A stretch of DNA of 64,000 bases from Streptomyces sp. NBC_01463 (GTDB lineage Bacteria; Actinomycetota; Actinomycetes; Streptomycetales; Streptomycetaceae). The DNA lies in assembly GCA_036227345.1 (NCBI GenBank), contig CP109468.1:5332001-5396000 (forward strand), read 5' to 3'. The notes below the pieces were generated by a model. It made no database searches. It was not told the origin of the DNA and worked only from the letters and a program-made list of their open reading frames with translations. A program made the position numbers and the translations under genes. Every line of letters starts with the position of its first letter. Position 1 is the stretch's first letter. Below, in pieces: positions 43,965 through 53,523 of this stretch.

Positions 43965-46493
43965 CTACTCCGTCTTGATCGCCGTCAGCATGTTCAGCTT
44001 CGCGGCGCTGCGGGCCGGCCACAGCGCGGCCAGTACGCCCACCAGTCCGGCCAGCAGCAGGAAGACCGCGATCCGGCCCCACGGCACGACCAGGACGTAC
44101 TGCGGGATCTGGGACGCCACCGTCTGTCCGATCGCCCAGCCGAGGAACAGTCCGAGCCCGATGCCGACGACCGCGCCGAACAGCGAGATGACGACGGCCT
44201 CCAGCCGGATCATCCGCTTGACCTTGCGGCGGTCCAGGCCGATCGCCCGCAGCATGCCGATCTCCTGCTGCCGCTCGAAGACCGACATGGCCAGGGTGTT
44301 GACGACCCCGAGCACCGCGATGATCAGGGCCATCGCCAGCAGGCCGTACATGATGTTCATCGCGAGGTTGATGGAGCCGCCGAACATGTCACGGATGTCC
44401 TGGCGGTCCATGACGCTCATGCCGGGGTTGTCGCCCAGCGCGTCCACCAGCGCCTGCTCGTTGGCCTTGCTCGCACCACCGTCCGTCTTCACCCAGATCT
44501 CGCGGATGTCCGCACGGCCCTCGTGCGGGGCCACGACGTCGCGGGGGATCAGGACGGGCGACAGGAACTCGTTGTCCTTGTAGAGCGCGCCGACCTTCAG
44601 GCTGCCCTTCTTGTCGTCGTCGTACGTGACCGGGACGCTGTCCCCGGTCTTCCAGCCGTGCGACTTCGCGGTCTTGTCCGAGACGGCGATCTCGCCCTTC
44701 TCCAGGGCGTCCATCGAACCCGCGACGGTGTCGACGGTCAGGACCTTCTGCACAGCGCCGGGGGTGACACCGGAGGCCGAGAGCGAGGTGTTGCCGATGT
44801 CCAGCCAGACGGCCTGCTGGGGCGAGACGGCGGTCACGCCGTCGGCCTTCTCCAGGGCGGTGAGCGCCGACTCGTCGAGCGCGTCCCCGCTGGCCATCGA
44901 GACCATGTAGTCGGCCTTGATGTTGTCCGTCGTCATCTTGTCGACCGCCTGGCCGAGAGTGACGCCGAGCACCGAGATGCCGGTGACCAGGGTGAGGCCG
45001 ATCGCCAGTGCGGAGGCGGTCGCGCCGGTGCGCCGGGGGTTGCGGACCGCGTTCTGCGCGGCCAGCTTGCCGGAGACCCCGAACATCCTGCGCAGCATCG
45101 GGCGCACCAGGGCGATCGCCGGGCGGGACAGCAGCGGGATGAGGACGATGACGCCGATCAGCGCCAGGAAGGCGCCGCCCGCGATGAGGAGCTGGCCGTC
45201 CGAACCGGCCTGCGCCGCGCCGGACACGATGGCGGCCCCGCCGAGCAGGGTGATGACGGCGCCGACGGAGTTGCGCAGCACCAGGGACTTGACCGTGGCC
45301 ACCGCGTAGAGGCTGTTCATCGCCGCGACCGGCGGGATCTTCGCGGCCCGGCGGGCGGGCAGCCAGGCGGCGAGGACGGTGATCAGGACGCCGACGCCGA
45401 AGGCGGCGACGACGGTGAGCGGTGCGACCACGAGCGGTCCGGCCGGGATCTTCCCGCCGATCAGGCTCATCGCGGAACGCAGCCCGGTCGCGAGGCCGAG
45501 GCCCAGGGCGAAGCCGATGACGGACGCGATCAGGCCGACGACGGCCGCTTCGAGCAGGACCGAGCGCTTGACCTGGCGGCGCGAGGCGCCGACGGCGCGC
45601 AGCAGCGCCAGTTCCTTGGTGCGCTGGGCGACCAGCATGGTGAAGGTGTTGGCGATCAGGAAGATGCCGACGAACAGGGCGATGCCGGCGAAGGCGAGCA
45701 GCAGCTTGTTGAGGCTGCCGAGTCCGGACTCGATCTGCTCGGCCTGCTCGTCGGCGAGTGCCTTGCCGGTCCTGGCCTCGGCGTCCTCGGGGAGCAGCGG
45801 CTTCACCGCGGTCAGCAGCTGCTGGTCGGAGGCGCCGGACGCGGCGGTGACGGAGGCGTCCTTGAACTCGCCGGGGCGCAGGAAGAGCTGCTGGGCGACG
45901 GGGGTGTTGAAGAGGACCAGGCTGCCGCCCGCGTTGACCGCACCGTCCTCGGTGGTGAAGACCCCGGACAGGGTGTACTCCTTCACCGGCCCGTTGGTGG
46001 CGACCCGTACCGTGTCGCCGACCTCGTACTCACCCTTCTTCGCGGTGTCCTCGTCCAGGGCGACGGTGCCGGCCGCGGTGGGCCCGGTGCCGTCGGTGAA
46101 GGCGTACTGGGGGTCCTTGCCGTCCTTGCCGGGGGCGAAGTTGGCGCCGGTGTTGGACCAGCCGTTGCCGATCAGCTTGCCGTCGGGGTCGGCGACCCCG
46201 GCGAAGCCGTCGACCCGGCCGGTGGCGGTGCCGACGCCGTCCAGAGCCCGGATCTTCTTCAGGGTGGCGGCGTCGATGCCGTGCGACTTCGGGTCGCGCT
46301 GGTCGGCGTGCGTGGTGACGGCGACGGCGACGTCGTCGTAGTTCTTCGCCGACTGGTTGCGGAAGGCGTTGCCGAGGGTGTCGGTGAAGACCAGGGTGCC
46401 GGAGACGAAGGCCACGCCGAGCATCACGGCGAGGACGGTCATCAGCAGCCTGGCCTTGTGCGAGAGCACATTGCGCAGGGCGGTACGGAACAT
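43965..46493 (-). CDS. ABC exporter permease, two FtsX domains (MacB-like), second copy
   Basis: This 842-aa permease starts MFRTALRNVLSHKARLLMTVLAVMLGVAFVSGTLVFTDTLG. It shares layout and many motifs with the permease at 5948-8527 (AFVCGTLVFTDTMNTTFDKLF there). It has an extracytoplasmic domain (about 45-240), FtsX block 1 (about 260-385, RTKELALLRAVGASRRQV), a middle helix and second extracytoplasmic domain, and FtsX block 2 (about 715-840, ERQQEIGMLRAIGLDRRKVKRM). It works with the ATPase just upstream (gap 55 bp). The substrate is unknown. Confidence 0.93.
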   Translation of the reverse strand: MFRTALRNVLSHKARLLMTVLAVMLGVAFVSGTLVFTDTLGNAFRNQSAKNYDDVAVAVTTHADQRDPKSHGIDAATLKKIRALDGVGTATGRVDGFAGVADPDGKLIGNGWSNTGANFAPGKDGKDPQYAFTDGTGPTAAGTVALDEDTAKKGEYEVGDTVRVATNGPVKEYTLSGVFTTEDGAVNAGGSLVLFNTPVAQQLFLRPGEFKDASVTAASGASDQQLLTAVKPLLPEDAEARTGKALADEQAEQIESGLGSLNKLLLAFAGIALFVGIFLIANTFTMLVAQRTKELALLRAVGASRRQVKRSVLLEAAVVGLIASVIGFALGLGLATGLRSAMSLIGGKIPAGPLVVAPLTVVAAFGVGVLITVLAAWLPARRAAKIPPVAAMNSLYAVATVKSLVLRNSVGAVITLLGGAAIVSGAAQAGSDGQLLIAGGAFLALIGVIVLIPLLSRPAIALVRPMLRRMFGVSGKLAAQNAVRNPRRTGATASALAIGLTLVTGISVLGVTLGQAVDKMTTDNIKADYMVSMASGDALDESALTALEKADGVTAVSPQQAVWLDIGNTSLSASGVTPGAVQKVLTVDTVAGSMDALEKGEIAVSDKTAKSHGWKTGDSVPVTYDDDKKGSLKVGALYKDNEFLSPVLIPRDVVAPHEGRADIREIWVKTDGGASKANEQALVDALGDNPGMSVMDRQDIRDMFGGSINLAMNIMYGLLAMALIIAVLGVVNTLAMSVFERQQEIGMLRAIGLDRRKVKRMIRLEAVVISLFGAVVGIGLGLFLGWAIGQTVASQIPQYVLVVPWGRIAVFLLLAGLVGVLAALWPARSAAKLNMLTAIKTE

Positions 46494-46548
46494 GTCTGTC
46501 AGTCCTGGGGGAGGGGGTCCGGAAGGGGGGCGCGGGAGGAGCCGGGGC

Positions 46549-47319
46549 TCAGCTGGTGCGGCCCTTCGCGTCGAACGCCTTCATCCGGTCCAGCACCCCG
46601 TCCGCGGTGGGGTGCATCATCTGGTCCACGATCGCCCCGTCCGCGAGGAAGATCACCCGGTCCGCGTAGGAGGCGGCGGCCGGGTCGTGGGTCACCATCA
46701 CCACGGTCTGGCCCAGCTCGCGCACCGAGTTGCGGAGGAAGCCGAGGACCTCGGCGCCGGAGCGGGAGTCCAGGTTTCCGGTCGGCTCGTCACCGAAGAT
46801 GATCTCGGGCTGCGAGGCCAGGGCGCGGGCGACGGCGACGCGCTGCTGCTGGCCGCCGGAGAGCTCGGTGGGGCGGTGCTTCAGCCGGTCGGCGAGGCCC
46901 ACCATGTCGATGACCTTGCGCAGCCAGTCCTGGTCGGGCTTGCGGCCCGCGATGTCCATCGGCAGCGTGATGTTCTCCAGTGCCGACAGGGTCGGCAGCA
47001 GGTTGAACGCCTGGAAGATGAAGCCGATCTTGTCCCGGCGCAGCTGGGTGAGCTGCTTGTCCTTGAGGGACCCCAGCTCCGTCTCGCCGATGCGCACCGA
47101 GCCGGCGCTGAAACTGTCGAGGCCGGCCACGCAGTGCATCAGCGTGGACTTGCCGGATCCCGACGGGCCCATGATCGCGGTGAACTCGCCCTGCGGGAAG
47201 TCGACGGTGACCCGGTCCAGGGCGGTCACCTTGGTCTCGCCCTCCCCGTAGACCTTGGAGAGTTCCGTGGCGCGGGCGGCCACCGCGGTGGCGCGGTGAG
47301 CGGTGGACATGGTGGTCAC
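46549..47319 (-). CDS. ABC exporter ATPase subunit (MacB/LolD type), second copy
   Basis: This 256-aa ATPase has Walker A GPSGSGKST, FIFQAFNLLPTL, signature LSGGQQQR, Walker B IIFGDEPTGNLDSRSG and VMVTHD. It shares long identical stretches with the ATPase at 5163-5951, including the central LPTL(S/N)ALENITLPMDIAGRKPD and the ending GRTS. GTG 47319 follows CTGGAG; ATG 47310 is an alternative. The 230-bp upstream gap (to the LacI stop at 47550) is GC-rich and holds its promoter; no operator stands out. Confidence 0.92.
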   Translation of the reverse strand: MTTMSTAHRATAVAARATELSKVYGEGETKVTALDRVTVDFPQGEFTAIMGPSGSGKSTLMHCVAGLDSFSAGSVRIGETELGSLKDKQLTQLRRDKIGFIFQAFNLLPTLSALENITLPMDIAGRKPDQDWLRKVIDMVGLADRLKHRPTELSGGQQQRVAVARALASQPEIIFGDEPTGNLDSRSGAEVLGFLRNSVRELGQTVVMVTHDPAAASYADRVIFLADGAIVDQMMHPTADGVLDRMKAFDAKGRTS

Positions 47320-47549
47320 GGGAGACTCCAGGGTCGGGTTGGTGCGGGACGGGGGCCCGTTCCCCGCCGGCCCCGCCGGGGCGGCGGCCGGGGGATGGGC
47401 ACTGCTCCATCGTCTCCGCCGTTCCGCCGCCGGTCGTCACTCCCGGTGCCCGTTCCCGGGGCCCTCTTGAGTCGCACCGCGGGGGCCCCGGCGTCCTCCT
47501 GCGGTATGACATGGACCCTGAGCGGGGTGGACCCGAAGGCCCCGGTCCG

Positions 47550-48569
47550 CTACCGCGGCGGGGCCGTGGACCCGCGCGGGACCAGCCGGGCCGCCGCGTC
47601 CTCGAAGCCCGTCGCCGTACCGTCGGTGATCAGGGACAGCAGGGTGCGGGCGGCGTGGCTCCCGTACGCCGGGATGTCGCGGCTCAGCGCGGTCAGCGGC
47701 GGCCGGACCACCCGGGAGAGCTGGGAGTCGTCCCAGGCGATCAGGGAGAGGTCGCCCGGCACGTCGAGTCCCATCTCCTGGGCGACCGAGAGTCCGGCGA
47801 CGGCCATGATGTCGTTGTCGTAGATGACGGCGGTGGGCCGCTCGGGGGAGCTGATCAGCCGCCGGGTTGCGTGCGCCCCGTCCTCGCCGGAGTAGTCGGT
47901 GTGGACGATGACCGGTTCGCCGAGGCCGAGTCCGGCGCAGATCTCGCGCTGGGCCCGGTCGCGCAGCTCGGTGTGGTTGAGGCCGGGCAGGCCCGCGACC
48001 CGGGCGACCGACCGGTGGCCCAGCGCGGCCAGATACGTGAGGGTGTCGCGGATCGCCGCGTGGTCGTCGGACCACACGGCGGGCAGCGGGCCGGCCGCCG
48101 AGGGGTGGCCGATCACCACGGCGGGCAGGCCCAGTTCGGCGACGCCCTCGATCCGCGGGTCGGGGACGCGCAGATCGGCGAGGAACACGCCGTCCACCCG
48201 GCCCTCGCCCCACCAGCGGCGGTAGACCTCCAGCTCCTGCGCCGGATCGGTGACGACCTGGAGGAGCAGGGCGCAGCCGCGGGGCGAGAGTTCGCTCTCG
48301 ATGCCGCTGATCAGCTCCATGAAGAACGGCTCCATGCCGAGCAGCCGGGCGGGCCGGCACAGGGCGAGGCCGACCGCGTCGGCCCGGGCGCGGGTCAGGG
48401 CGCGGGCCGCGCTGTTGGGCCGCCAGCCGATCTCCTCGGCGATGGCCTTGATGGCGGCGCGGGTCGCGGGGGAGACGCCCGGCCGGTCGTTCAGCGCGTA
48501 GGACACCGCGACCTTGGAGACCCCGGCGCGGCGTGCGATGTCCGCGATCGTGGGGCGGTGTCTGGGCAT
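47550..48569 (-). CDS. LacI-family transcriptional repressor of the mannoside operon
   Basis: This 339-aa regulator has an N-terminal LacI HTH (TIADIARRAGVSKVAVSYALNDRPGVSPATRAAI, about 6-40) and hinge (GWRPNSAARALTRARADAVGL), then the periplasmic-binding-like sensor core (about 65-335) with VDGVFLADLR and AVIYDNDIMAVAGLSVAQEMGLDVPGDLSLIAWDDSQL. It is divergent from the transporter/beta-mannosidase operon and almost certainly represses it, releasing when a manno-oligosaccharide (inferred) binds. The start at ATG 48569 is fixed by the HTH position. Confidence 0.92.
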   Translation of the reverse strand: MPRHRPTIADIARRAGVSKVAVSYALNDRPGVSPATRAAIKAIAEEIGWRPNSAARALTRARADAVGLALCRPARLLGMEPFFMELISGIESELSPRGCALLLQVVTDPAQELEVYRRWWGEGRVDGVFLADLRVPDPRIEGVAELGLPAVVIGHPSAAGPLPAVWSDDHAAIRDTLTYLAALGHRSVARVAGLPGLNHTELRDRAQREICAGLGLGEPVIVHTDYSGEDGAHATRRLISSPERPTAVIYDNDIMAVAGLSVAQEMGLDVPGDLSLIAWDDSQLSRVVRPPLTALSRDIPAYGSHAARTLLSLITDGTATGFEDAAARLVPRGSTAPPR

Positions 48570-48581
48570 GTGACCTCGCTT

Positions 48582-48729
48582 AACCGGTTCCTGTTGCACG
48601 GGAATCCTAGCCGACACGTCCCTCGTACGCGGCCCCTCCCGAAGAAGCATGATCGCTCAACTCCGTTGGAAAGTAACGGAATGGGAGCGCTCCCGCACCC
48701 TTGACACGGTTTCCCGGCGGCCTTAACTT
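48582..48729 (+). promoter_or_regulatory. Operators and promoter of the mannoside operon
   Basis: TGGGAGCGCTCCCG (48682-48695) matches 13 of 14 bases of the CebR box TGGGAGCGCTCCCA. It abuts a near-consensus promoter: TTGACA (48701-48706), 17-bp spacer, TAACTT (48724-48729). A second motif, TAACCGGTTC, lies at 48581 with AACCGGTT palindromic, and TACCCGGTTC lies at about 48739. Either motif could serve the local LacI protein. Confidence 0.65.
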
Positions 48730-48790
48730 CACGGCACTTACCCGGTTCAGTAACTCCGCTCGGCAGGGACGGCGGGGAGAAGGAGGGACG

Positions 48791-50521
48791 ATGGGCACGG
48801 GATTCCGGGGACGACGGATCGCGGCCACGCTCGCCGTGATCGCACTCGCCGCCACCGCGTGCACGGGGGGCGGCTCCTCGGCAGGCGGTCCGGGCGGGAA
48901 GGGCGGCGGCGCGCTCCCGCGCAACGAGACGCTCTACACCACCGGCACGCAGTGGGGACCGCCGGCGAACTACAACCCGCTGCACAACTGGGACCACGCC
49001 ACCGGCACCAAGGGGCTGGTCTACGAGACGCTGTTCCACTTCGACCCCAACGAGGGCAAGCTGACGCCCTGGCTGGCGGAGTCGGGCAGCTGGACCGGCG
49101 ACAAGACGTACGAGCTGAAGCTCCGTCCGGGCATCACCTGGTCCGACGGCAAGCCGCTGACCGCCAAGGACGTCGCGTACTCCTACGGGCTCGGCAAGAT
49201 CGAGGCCTCGTCCTTCCACACCCTGTGGAGCTGGCTCTCGGACGCGAAGGCGGTGGACGCCACCACCGTCCGCTTCACCTTCGAGCAGGCCCGCTACCAG
49301 GAGTGGGACTACACCCTCTACGGGCAGCCGGTCGTCCCCGAGCACATCTGGAGCAAGCGCTCCGAGAAGGAGATCCTCGACGGCGTCAACGACAAGCCGG
49401 TCGGCTCCGGCGCGTACACGCTCAAGAGCCACACCCAGGACCGGGTCGTCTGGCAGCGCCGCGACGACTGGTGGGGCGTCAAGGCGCTCTCCATGAAGCC
49501 CGCACCGCGCTACATCGTCGACGTGTCCAACCCCAGCAACGAGGTCGTCATCGGCCAGCTGGGCCAGGGCCAGCTGGATCTCAGCAACAACTTCCTGCCC
49601 GGCGCCTCCTCGCTGATCAAGAGCAAGAAGGTCGTCTCGTACTACGACAAGCCGCCCTACATGCTCTCCGCCAACACCGCCTGGCTGGTGCCCAACACCA
49701 CGAGGAAGCCGATGAACGACGCGGCGTTCCGCAGGGCGCTCGCCGACTCCGTCGACGTCGGGAAGATCGTCAAGGGGGTGTACGGGGAGCTGGTCAAGCC
49801 CGCCGACCCGACCGGTCTGCTCCCGCAGTGGAACCAGTTCGTCGATCAGGACCTGGTGGCCCGTGAGGGCTTCGCCTTCGACACCGCGAAGGCCAAGCAG
49901 ACCCTCGCCGACGCCGGGTACAAGGACACCGACGGCGACGGACTGGTGGAGAACAAGGACGGCTCGAAGATCAGCCTGAAGCTGGCCGTGCCCACCGGCT
50001 GGACCGACTGGATGGAGGCCGCCAAGGTCATCGCCTCGTCCGCCAAGGCCGCGGGCATCGGCATCACCACCGAGTTCCCCGACGCGAACGCCCTCAACGA
50101 GCAGCGCAGCAAGGGCAACTTCGACCTCGTCGTCAACAACGAACGCCAGCTGTCCAACACCCCGTGGACGTACTACGAGTACATGTTCCAGCTGCCGGTC
50201 CAGAAGCAGCAGAACACGGTCAACTTCGGCCGCTACGAGAACAAGGAGGCCTGGAAACTCGTCCAGGAGCTCGGCGGGGTCAGGACGGACGACACCGAGG
50301 GCATGAAGAAGGTCATTTCGAGGATCCAGGAGATCCAGCTCAAGGAGATGCCCGTCATCCCCCTCTGGTACAACGGCCTGTGGGCCCAGTCCACCACCGG
50401 GAGCTGGACGAACTGGCCGTCGGACGCCGCGGGCGCGCCCAAGTACGCCCCCGCGCTGTGGCGCAACTGGCTGGAGATGGGCGGCTTCGAGGCCCTCACC
50501 CAGCTCAAGCCCGCCAAGTGA
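48791..50521 (+). CDS. Extracellular solute-binding lipoprotein, family 5 (peptide/oligosaccharide ABC transporter)
   Basis: This 576-aa lipoprotein has an N-terminal signal with lipobox LAATAC (Cys about 21) and a Gly/Ser linker. The SBP_bac_5 fold follows: HNWDHATGTKGLVYETLFHFDP, LKLRPGITWSDGKPLTAKDVAYSY and PVGSGAYTLKSHTQDRVVWQRRDDWWG. Family 5 proteins bind peptides, but some (for example in Thermotoga) bind cello- or manno-oligosaccharides. The adjacent beta-mannosidase favours a mannoside here. A calcium-loop-like DTDGDGLVENKDG occurs near 390. ATG 48791 follows AGGAGGGACG. Confidence 0.9.
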   Translation: MGTGFRGRRIAATLAVIALAATACTGGGSSAGGPGGKGGGALPRNETLYTTGTQWGPPANYNPLHNWDHATGTKGLVYETLFHFDPNEGKLTPWLAESGSWTGDKTYELKLRPGITWSDGKPLTAKDVAYSYGLGKIEASSFHTLWSWLSDAKAVDATTVRFTFEQARYQEWDYTLYGQPVVPEHIWSKRSEKEILDGVNDKPVGSGAYTLKSHTQDRVVWQRRDDWWGVKALSMKPAPRYIVDVSNPSNEVVIGQLGQGQLDLSNNFLPGASSLIKSKKVVSYYDKPPYMLSANTAWLVPNTTRKPMNDAAFRRALADSVDVGKIVKGVYGELVKPADPTGLLPQWNQFVDQDLVAREGFAFDTAKAKQTLADAGYKDTDGDGLVENKDGSKISLKLAVPTGWTDWMEAAKVIASSAKAAGIGITTEFPDANALNEQRSKGNFDLVVNNERQLSNTPWTYYEYMFQLPVQKQQNTVNFGRYENKEAWKLVQELGGVRTDDTEGMKKVISRIQEIQLKEMPVIPLWYNGLWAQSTTGSWTNWPSDAAGAPKYAPALWRNWLEMGGFEALTQLKPAK

Positions 50522-50638
50522 CACGGCCGTTCTGAGAAGGACCGGCCCCGCGCCGGCCCCTCTCCTTCCATGACCGCCCCGCCGTGCGTGGCGCCCTGAC
50601 CGCTGCCCGCACGGCGGGGCTCTCTCCGGGGAGCTCCC

Positions 50639-51634
50639 TTGCGCCGCTACTTCGCCCGCAAACTTCTGATCTACGCACTGACCTTCGTCGTCGCCGTCAC
50701 CGTGAACTGGATGATCCCGCGCTTCATGCCCGGCGACCCGGTCGCCGCGATGGTGGCCCGGGCCCGCGTCTCGCAGCCCGAGGCCGTCGACGCGATGCGC
50801 GCCTACTACAACAACCTCTTCGGCTTCGACGAACCCGTCTGGCAGCAGTACCTGCACTTCTGGGGCGCCCTGCTCCAGGGCGACTTCGGGCTGTCCATCT
50901 GGGTGTTCCCGAAGCCCGTCGCCGACGTCCTGCTCGACGCGCTCCCCTACACCCTGGGGCTGATGATCCCGGCGGTCCTGCTCAGCTGGTTCGTCGGCAA
51001 CTGGGCCGGGGCGCTGGCCGCCCGCCGCAAGGTGCTCGACAACACCGTGCTGCCCGCCGGCTACCTGCTCACCGCGATGCCGTACATGTGGATCGCCGTC
51101 ATCCTCGCCTGGGCGCTCGGCTCCAAGGCGGGCTGGTTCCCGATCTCCGGCGGCTACAGCCTCGACATCCAGCCGAACTGGTCCGTGGACTTCGCCGTGG
51201 ACCTGCTCCAGCACTGGGTGCTGCCGTTCCTCTCGCTGTTCCTGGTCGCACTCGGAGGCTGGGCCATCGGCATGCGCAACATGATCATCTACGAGCTGGA
51301 GTCCGACTACTCCTCCTACCTGTCGGCCCTCGGCGCACCGCAGCGGCTCATCCGCCGCTACGCCTTCCGCAACGCCGTCCTGCCCCAGATCACCGGACTC
51401 GCCCTGCAACTCGGCGTCCTGGTGGCCGGAGCCCTCGTCACCGAGATCGTCTTCGCCTACCCCGGGCTCGGCTCGCTGATCCTGGCCGCGATCCAGAACC
51501 AGGACTTCTTCCTGCTCCAGGGCGCGTTCCTGTTCATCGTCATCGGCGTACTCATCGCCAACTTCCTCATCGACATCGTGTACGTCGTCGTCGACCCCCG
51601 GACCCGTACCGGCATGGCAGGAGGCCAGTCATGA
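50639..51634 (+). CDS. ABC transporter permease (DppB-like)
   Basis: This 331-aa inner-membrane permease starts MRRYFARKLLIYALTFVVAVTVNWMIPRFMPGDP, the DppB/OppB opening. It has six helices and the EAA loop ALGAPQRLIRRYAFRNAVLPQITGLALQLG that contacts the ATPase. The TTG start at 50639 is supported by GGGGAG seven bases upstream. The stop overlaps the next permease start by 4 bp. Confidence 0.9.
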   Translation: MRRYFARKLLIYALTFVVAVTVNWMIPRFMPGDPVAAMVARARVSQPEAVDAMRAYYNNLFGFDEPVWQQYLHFWGALLQGDFGLSIWVFPKPVADVLLDALPYTLGLMIPAVLLSWFVGNWAGALAARRKVLDNTVLPAGYLLTAMPYMWIAVILAWALGSKAGWFPISGGYSLDIQPNWSVDFAVDLLQHWVLPFLSLFLVALGGWAIGMRNMIIYELESDYSSYLSALGAPQRLIRRYAFRNAVLPQITGLALQLGVLVAGALVTEIVFAYPGLGSLILAAIQNQDFFLLQGAFLFIVIGVLIANFLIDIVYVVVDPRTRTGMAGGQS

Positions 51635-52542
51635 GCACCGTGCCCGAACCGGCCACCGCCCCCACCGACACGACGGCACCGGCCGCCGCCGCCCGCCCCG
51701 GCCGGGAGACCCTCCACTACGCCGTGCGCAACCCGAAGCTCATCATCGGGTTCACCGTCGTCGTGCTGCTCCTGCTCGTCGGCATCGCGGGACCGCCGCT
51801 GCTCGACAACGCCGACCCGAACGAATACGTGGGCCCGCAGGCCGCGGCGCCCGACGGCACCTACTGGATGGGCACCACCACCTTCGGGCAGGACGTGTAC
51901 GCCCAGTTCGTGCACGGGCTGCGCGCCACCTTCCTGGTCGGCGTCGTCGGCGGGGCCATCGCCGCCGTCATCGCCATGCTCGTCGGATTCCTGGCCGGCT
52001 ACCGCGGCGGTGTCGTCGACGAGATCCTCAACATGCTCACCAACGTGGTCCTGGTGCTGCCCGCCCTGGCCGTCCTGCTGATCATCAACGCCTACCTCGG
52101 CGTCCGCTCGGTACCCGTGCAGGGCCTGTTCATCGGGCTCACCTCCTGGCCCTGGGCGGCGCGCGCCATCCGGGCCCAGACCTTCTCGCTGCGCACCCGG
52201 GAGTTCGTGGACCTGGCCCGGCTCAGCGGCAGCGGCACCTGGCGGATCGTCTTCCGCGAGATCGCGCCCAACATGAGCTCGTACCTCTTCATGATGTTCA
52301 TCCTGCTCTTCGGCGGCTCCGTCCTGATCGCCTCCTCGCTCGACTTCATCGGGCTCGGCCCCACCGAGGGCGTCTCGCTCGGGATGATGCTGCAGAGCGC
52401 CCAGCAGTGGAGCGCGCTCCAACTCGGCATGTGGTGGTGGTTCGTCCCGCCGGGCGCCGGGATCACCGCGATCGTCGGCGCGCTGTACGTCGCCAACGTC
52501 GGCCTCGACGAGGTCTTCAACCCGAAACTCCGGGAGGCCTGA
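51631..52542 (+). CDS. ABC transporter permease (DppC-like)
   Basis: This 303-aa partner permease has a long Thr/Ala/Pro-rich cytoplasmic N terminus (1-30), TM1 (about 38-58), the DppC motif GTTTFGQDVYAQFVHGLRATFLVGVVGG, and the EAA loop ARLSGSGTWRIVFREIAPNMSSYL. With the DppB-like subunit it forms the channel. Its 3' end lies in an imperfect tandem duplication that also covers the start of the next gene. Confidence 0.9.
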   Translation: MSTVPEPATAPTDTTAPAAAARPGRETLHYAVRNPKLIIGFTVVVLLLLVGIAGPPLLDNADPNEYVGPQAAAPDGTYWMGTTTFGQDVYAQFVHGLRATFLVGVVGGAIAAVIAMLVGFLAGYRGGVVDEILNMLTNVVLVLPALAVLLIINAYLGVRSVPVQGLFIGLTSWPWAARAIRAQTFSLRTREFVDLARLSGSGTWRIVFREIAPNMSSYLFMMFILLFGGSVLIASSLDFIGLGPTEGVSLGMMLQSAQQWSALQLGMWWWFVPPGAGITAIVGALYVANVGLDEVFNPKLREA

Positions 52543-52546
52543 GCAC

Positions 52547-52585
52547 ATGACCCCGACCGCTCTTCCCGGAGGCCCGCGCACATGA
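52547..52585 (+). CDS. Putative 12-codon leader/coupling ORF in a tandem duplication
   Basis: The sequence around the permease stop (52531-52559) is repeated imperfectly at 52567-52594, the true start of the ATPase gene. The first copy keeps ATG-ACC-CCG and opens a frame [12 protein letters not shown] whose TGA overlaps the real ATG (ATGA). It may translationally couple the two genes or be a neutral relic; expression is unproven. Confidence 0.35.
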   Translation: MTPTALPGGPRT

Positions 52586-53523
52586 CCCTGACCGTGACCG
52601 ACCTACGGGTCCACTACCGCACCCTGCGCGGCGAGGTCCGGGCCCTGGACGGCGTCTCCTTCGACCTGGCCGACGGGGAGATCCTGGGCCTGGCCGGCGA
52701 GTCCGGCTGCGGCAAGACGACGCTCGGCAAGTCGCTGATCCGCCTCGACGGCCGGATGCGGCACGCGGGCGGCACCGTCACCCTCGACGGCGACGACGTA
52801 CCCGTGGCCGACGACCGGGCGATGAACGCCTTCCGCTTCCACCGGATCTCGCTCGTCCCGCAGTACTCCATGAGCGCCCTCAACCCCACCCGGCGCATCG
52901 GACGCATGATCCGCGAACTGCTCGCCTCGCGCGGCGTCGGCGTGGACACCGCCGAACTGCACCGCAGGCTCGACCTGGTGGGCCTGGACCACGACGTCCT
53001 GAACCGCTACCCGATCGAGCTGTCCGGCGGCATGAAGCAGCGCACCGTCATGGTGATCTCCACCCTCCTCGACCCGTCCGTCCTCATCGCCGACGAGGTC
53101 ACCTCCGCCCTCGACGTCTCCACCCAGCGGGCCGTCGTCGGCGCGCTCACCGGGCTGCGCGACAAGGGCCTGGTCACCAGCATGATCTTCGTGACGCACG
53201 ACCTCGGCCTCACCTCGCACATCGCCGACTCGATCATGGTGATGTACGCGGGCAGGCTCGCCGAGAAAGCGCCCACGAAGGTCCTGACGACCGCGCCCCG
53301 CCACCCGTACACCAAGCTCCTGCTCGGCTCGCTCCCCGAGGTCGGCGCGCGGTACGCCGACAAGCCGCTCAAGGGCATCGCGGGCGCCCCACCCTCGCTC
53401 CTGGACCCGCCGGCCGGCTGCCGCTTCCGCGACCGCTGCCCGATCGCGGACGAGCGGTGCGCCGATGAGCCCCCGGTCGTGGAGATCGCCCCCCGTCACT
53501 CCGTCGCATGCTGGAAGGCCTGA
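52582..53523 (+). CDS. Oligopeptide/oligosaccharide ABC transporter ATPase (DppD-like)
   Basis: This 313-aa ATPase has Walker [14 protein letters not shown] (about 38-50), Q-loop [17 protein letters not shown], signature [12 protein letters not shown], Walker [13 protein letters not shown] and switch His FVTHDLG. The C-terminal oligopeptide-transport Cys motif [15 protein letters not shown]...ACW, which can hold an Fe-S cluster in this family, is intact. Its stop overlaps the following ATG by one base (TGATG). Confidence 0.92.
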   Translation: MTLTVTDLRVHYRTLRGEVRALDGVSFDLADGEILGLAGESGCGKTTLGKSLIRLDGRMRHAGGTVTLDGDDVPVADDRAMNAFRFHRISLVPQYSMSALNPTRRIGRMIRELLASRGVGVDTAELHRRLDLVGLDHDVLNRYPIELSGGMKQRTVMVISTLLDPSVLIADEVTSALDVSTQRAVVGALTGLRDKGLVTSMIFVTHDLGLTSHIADSIMVMYAGRLAEKAPTKVLTTAPRHPYTKLLLGSLPEVGARYADKPLKGIAGAPPSLLDPPAGCRFRDRCPIADERCADEPPVVEIAPRHSVACWKA

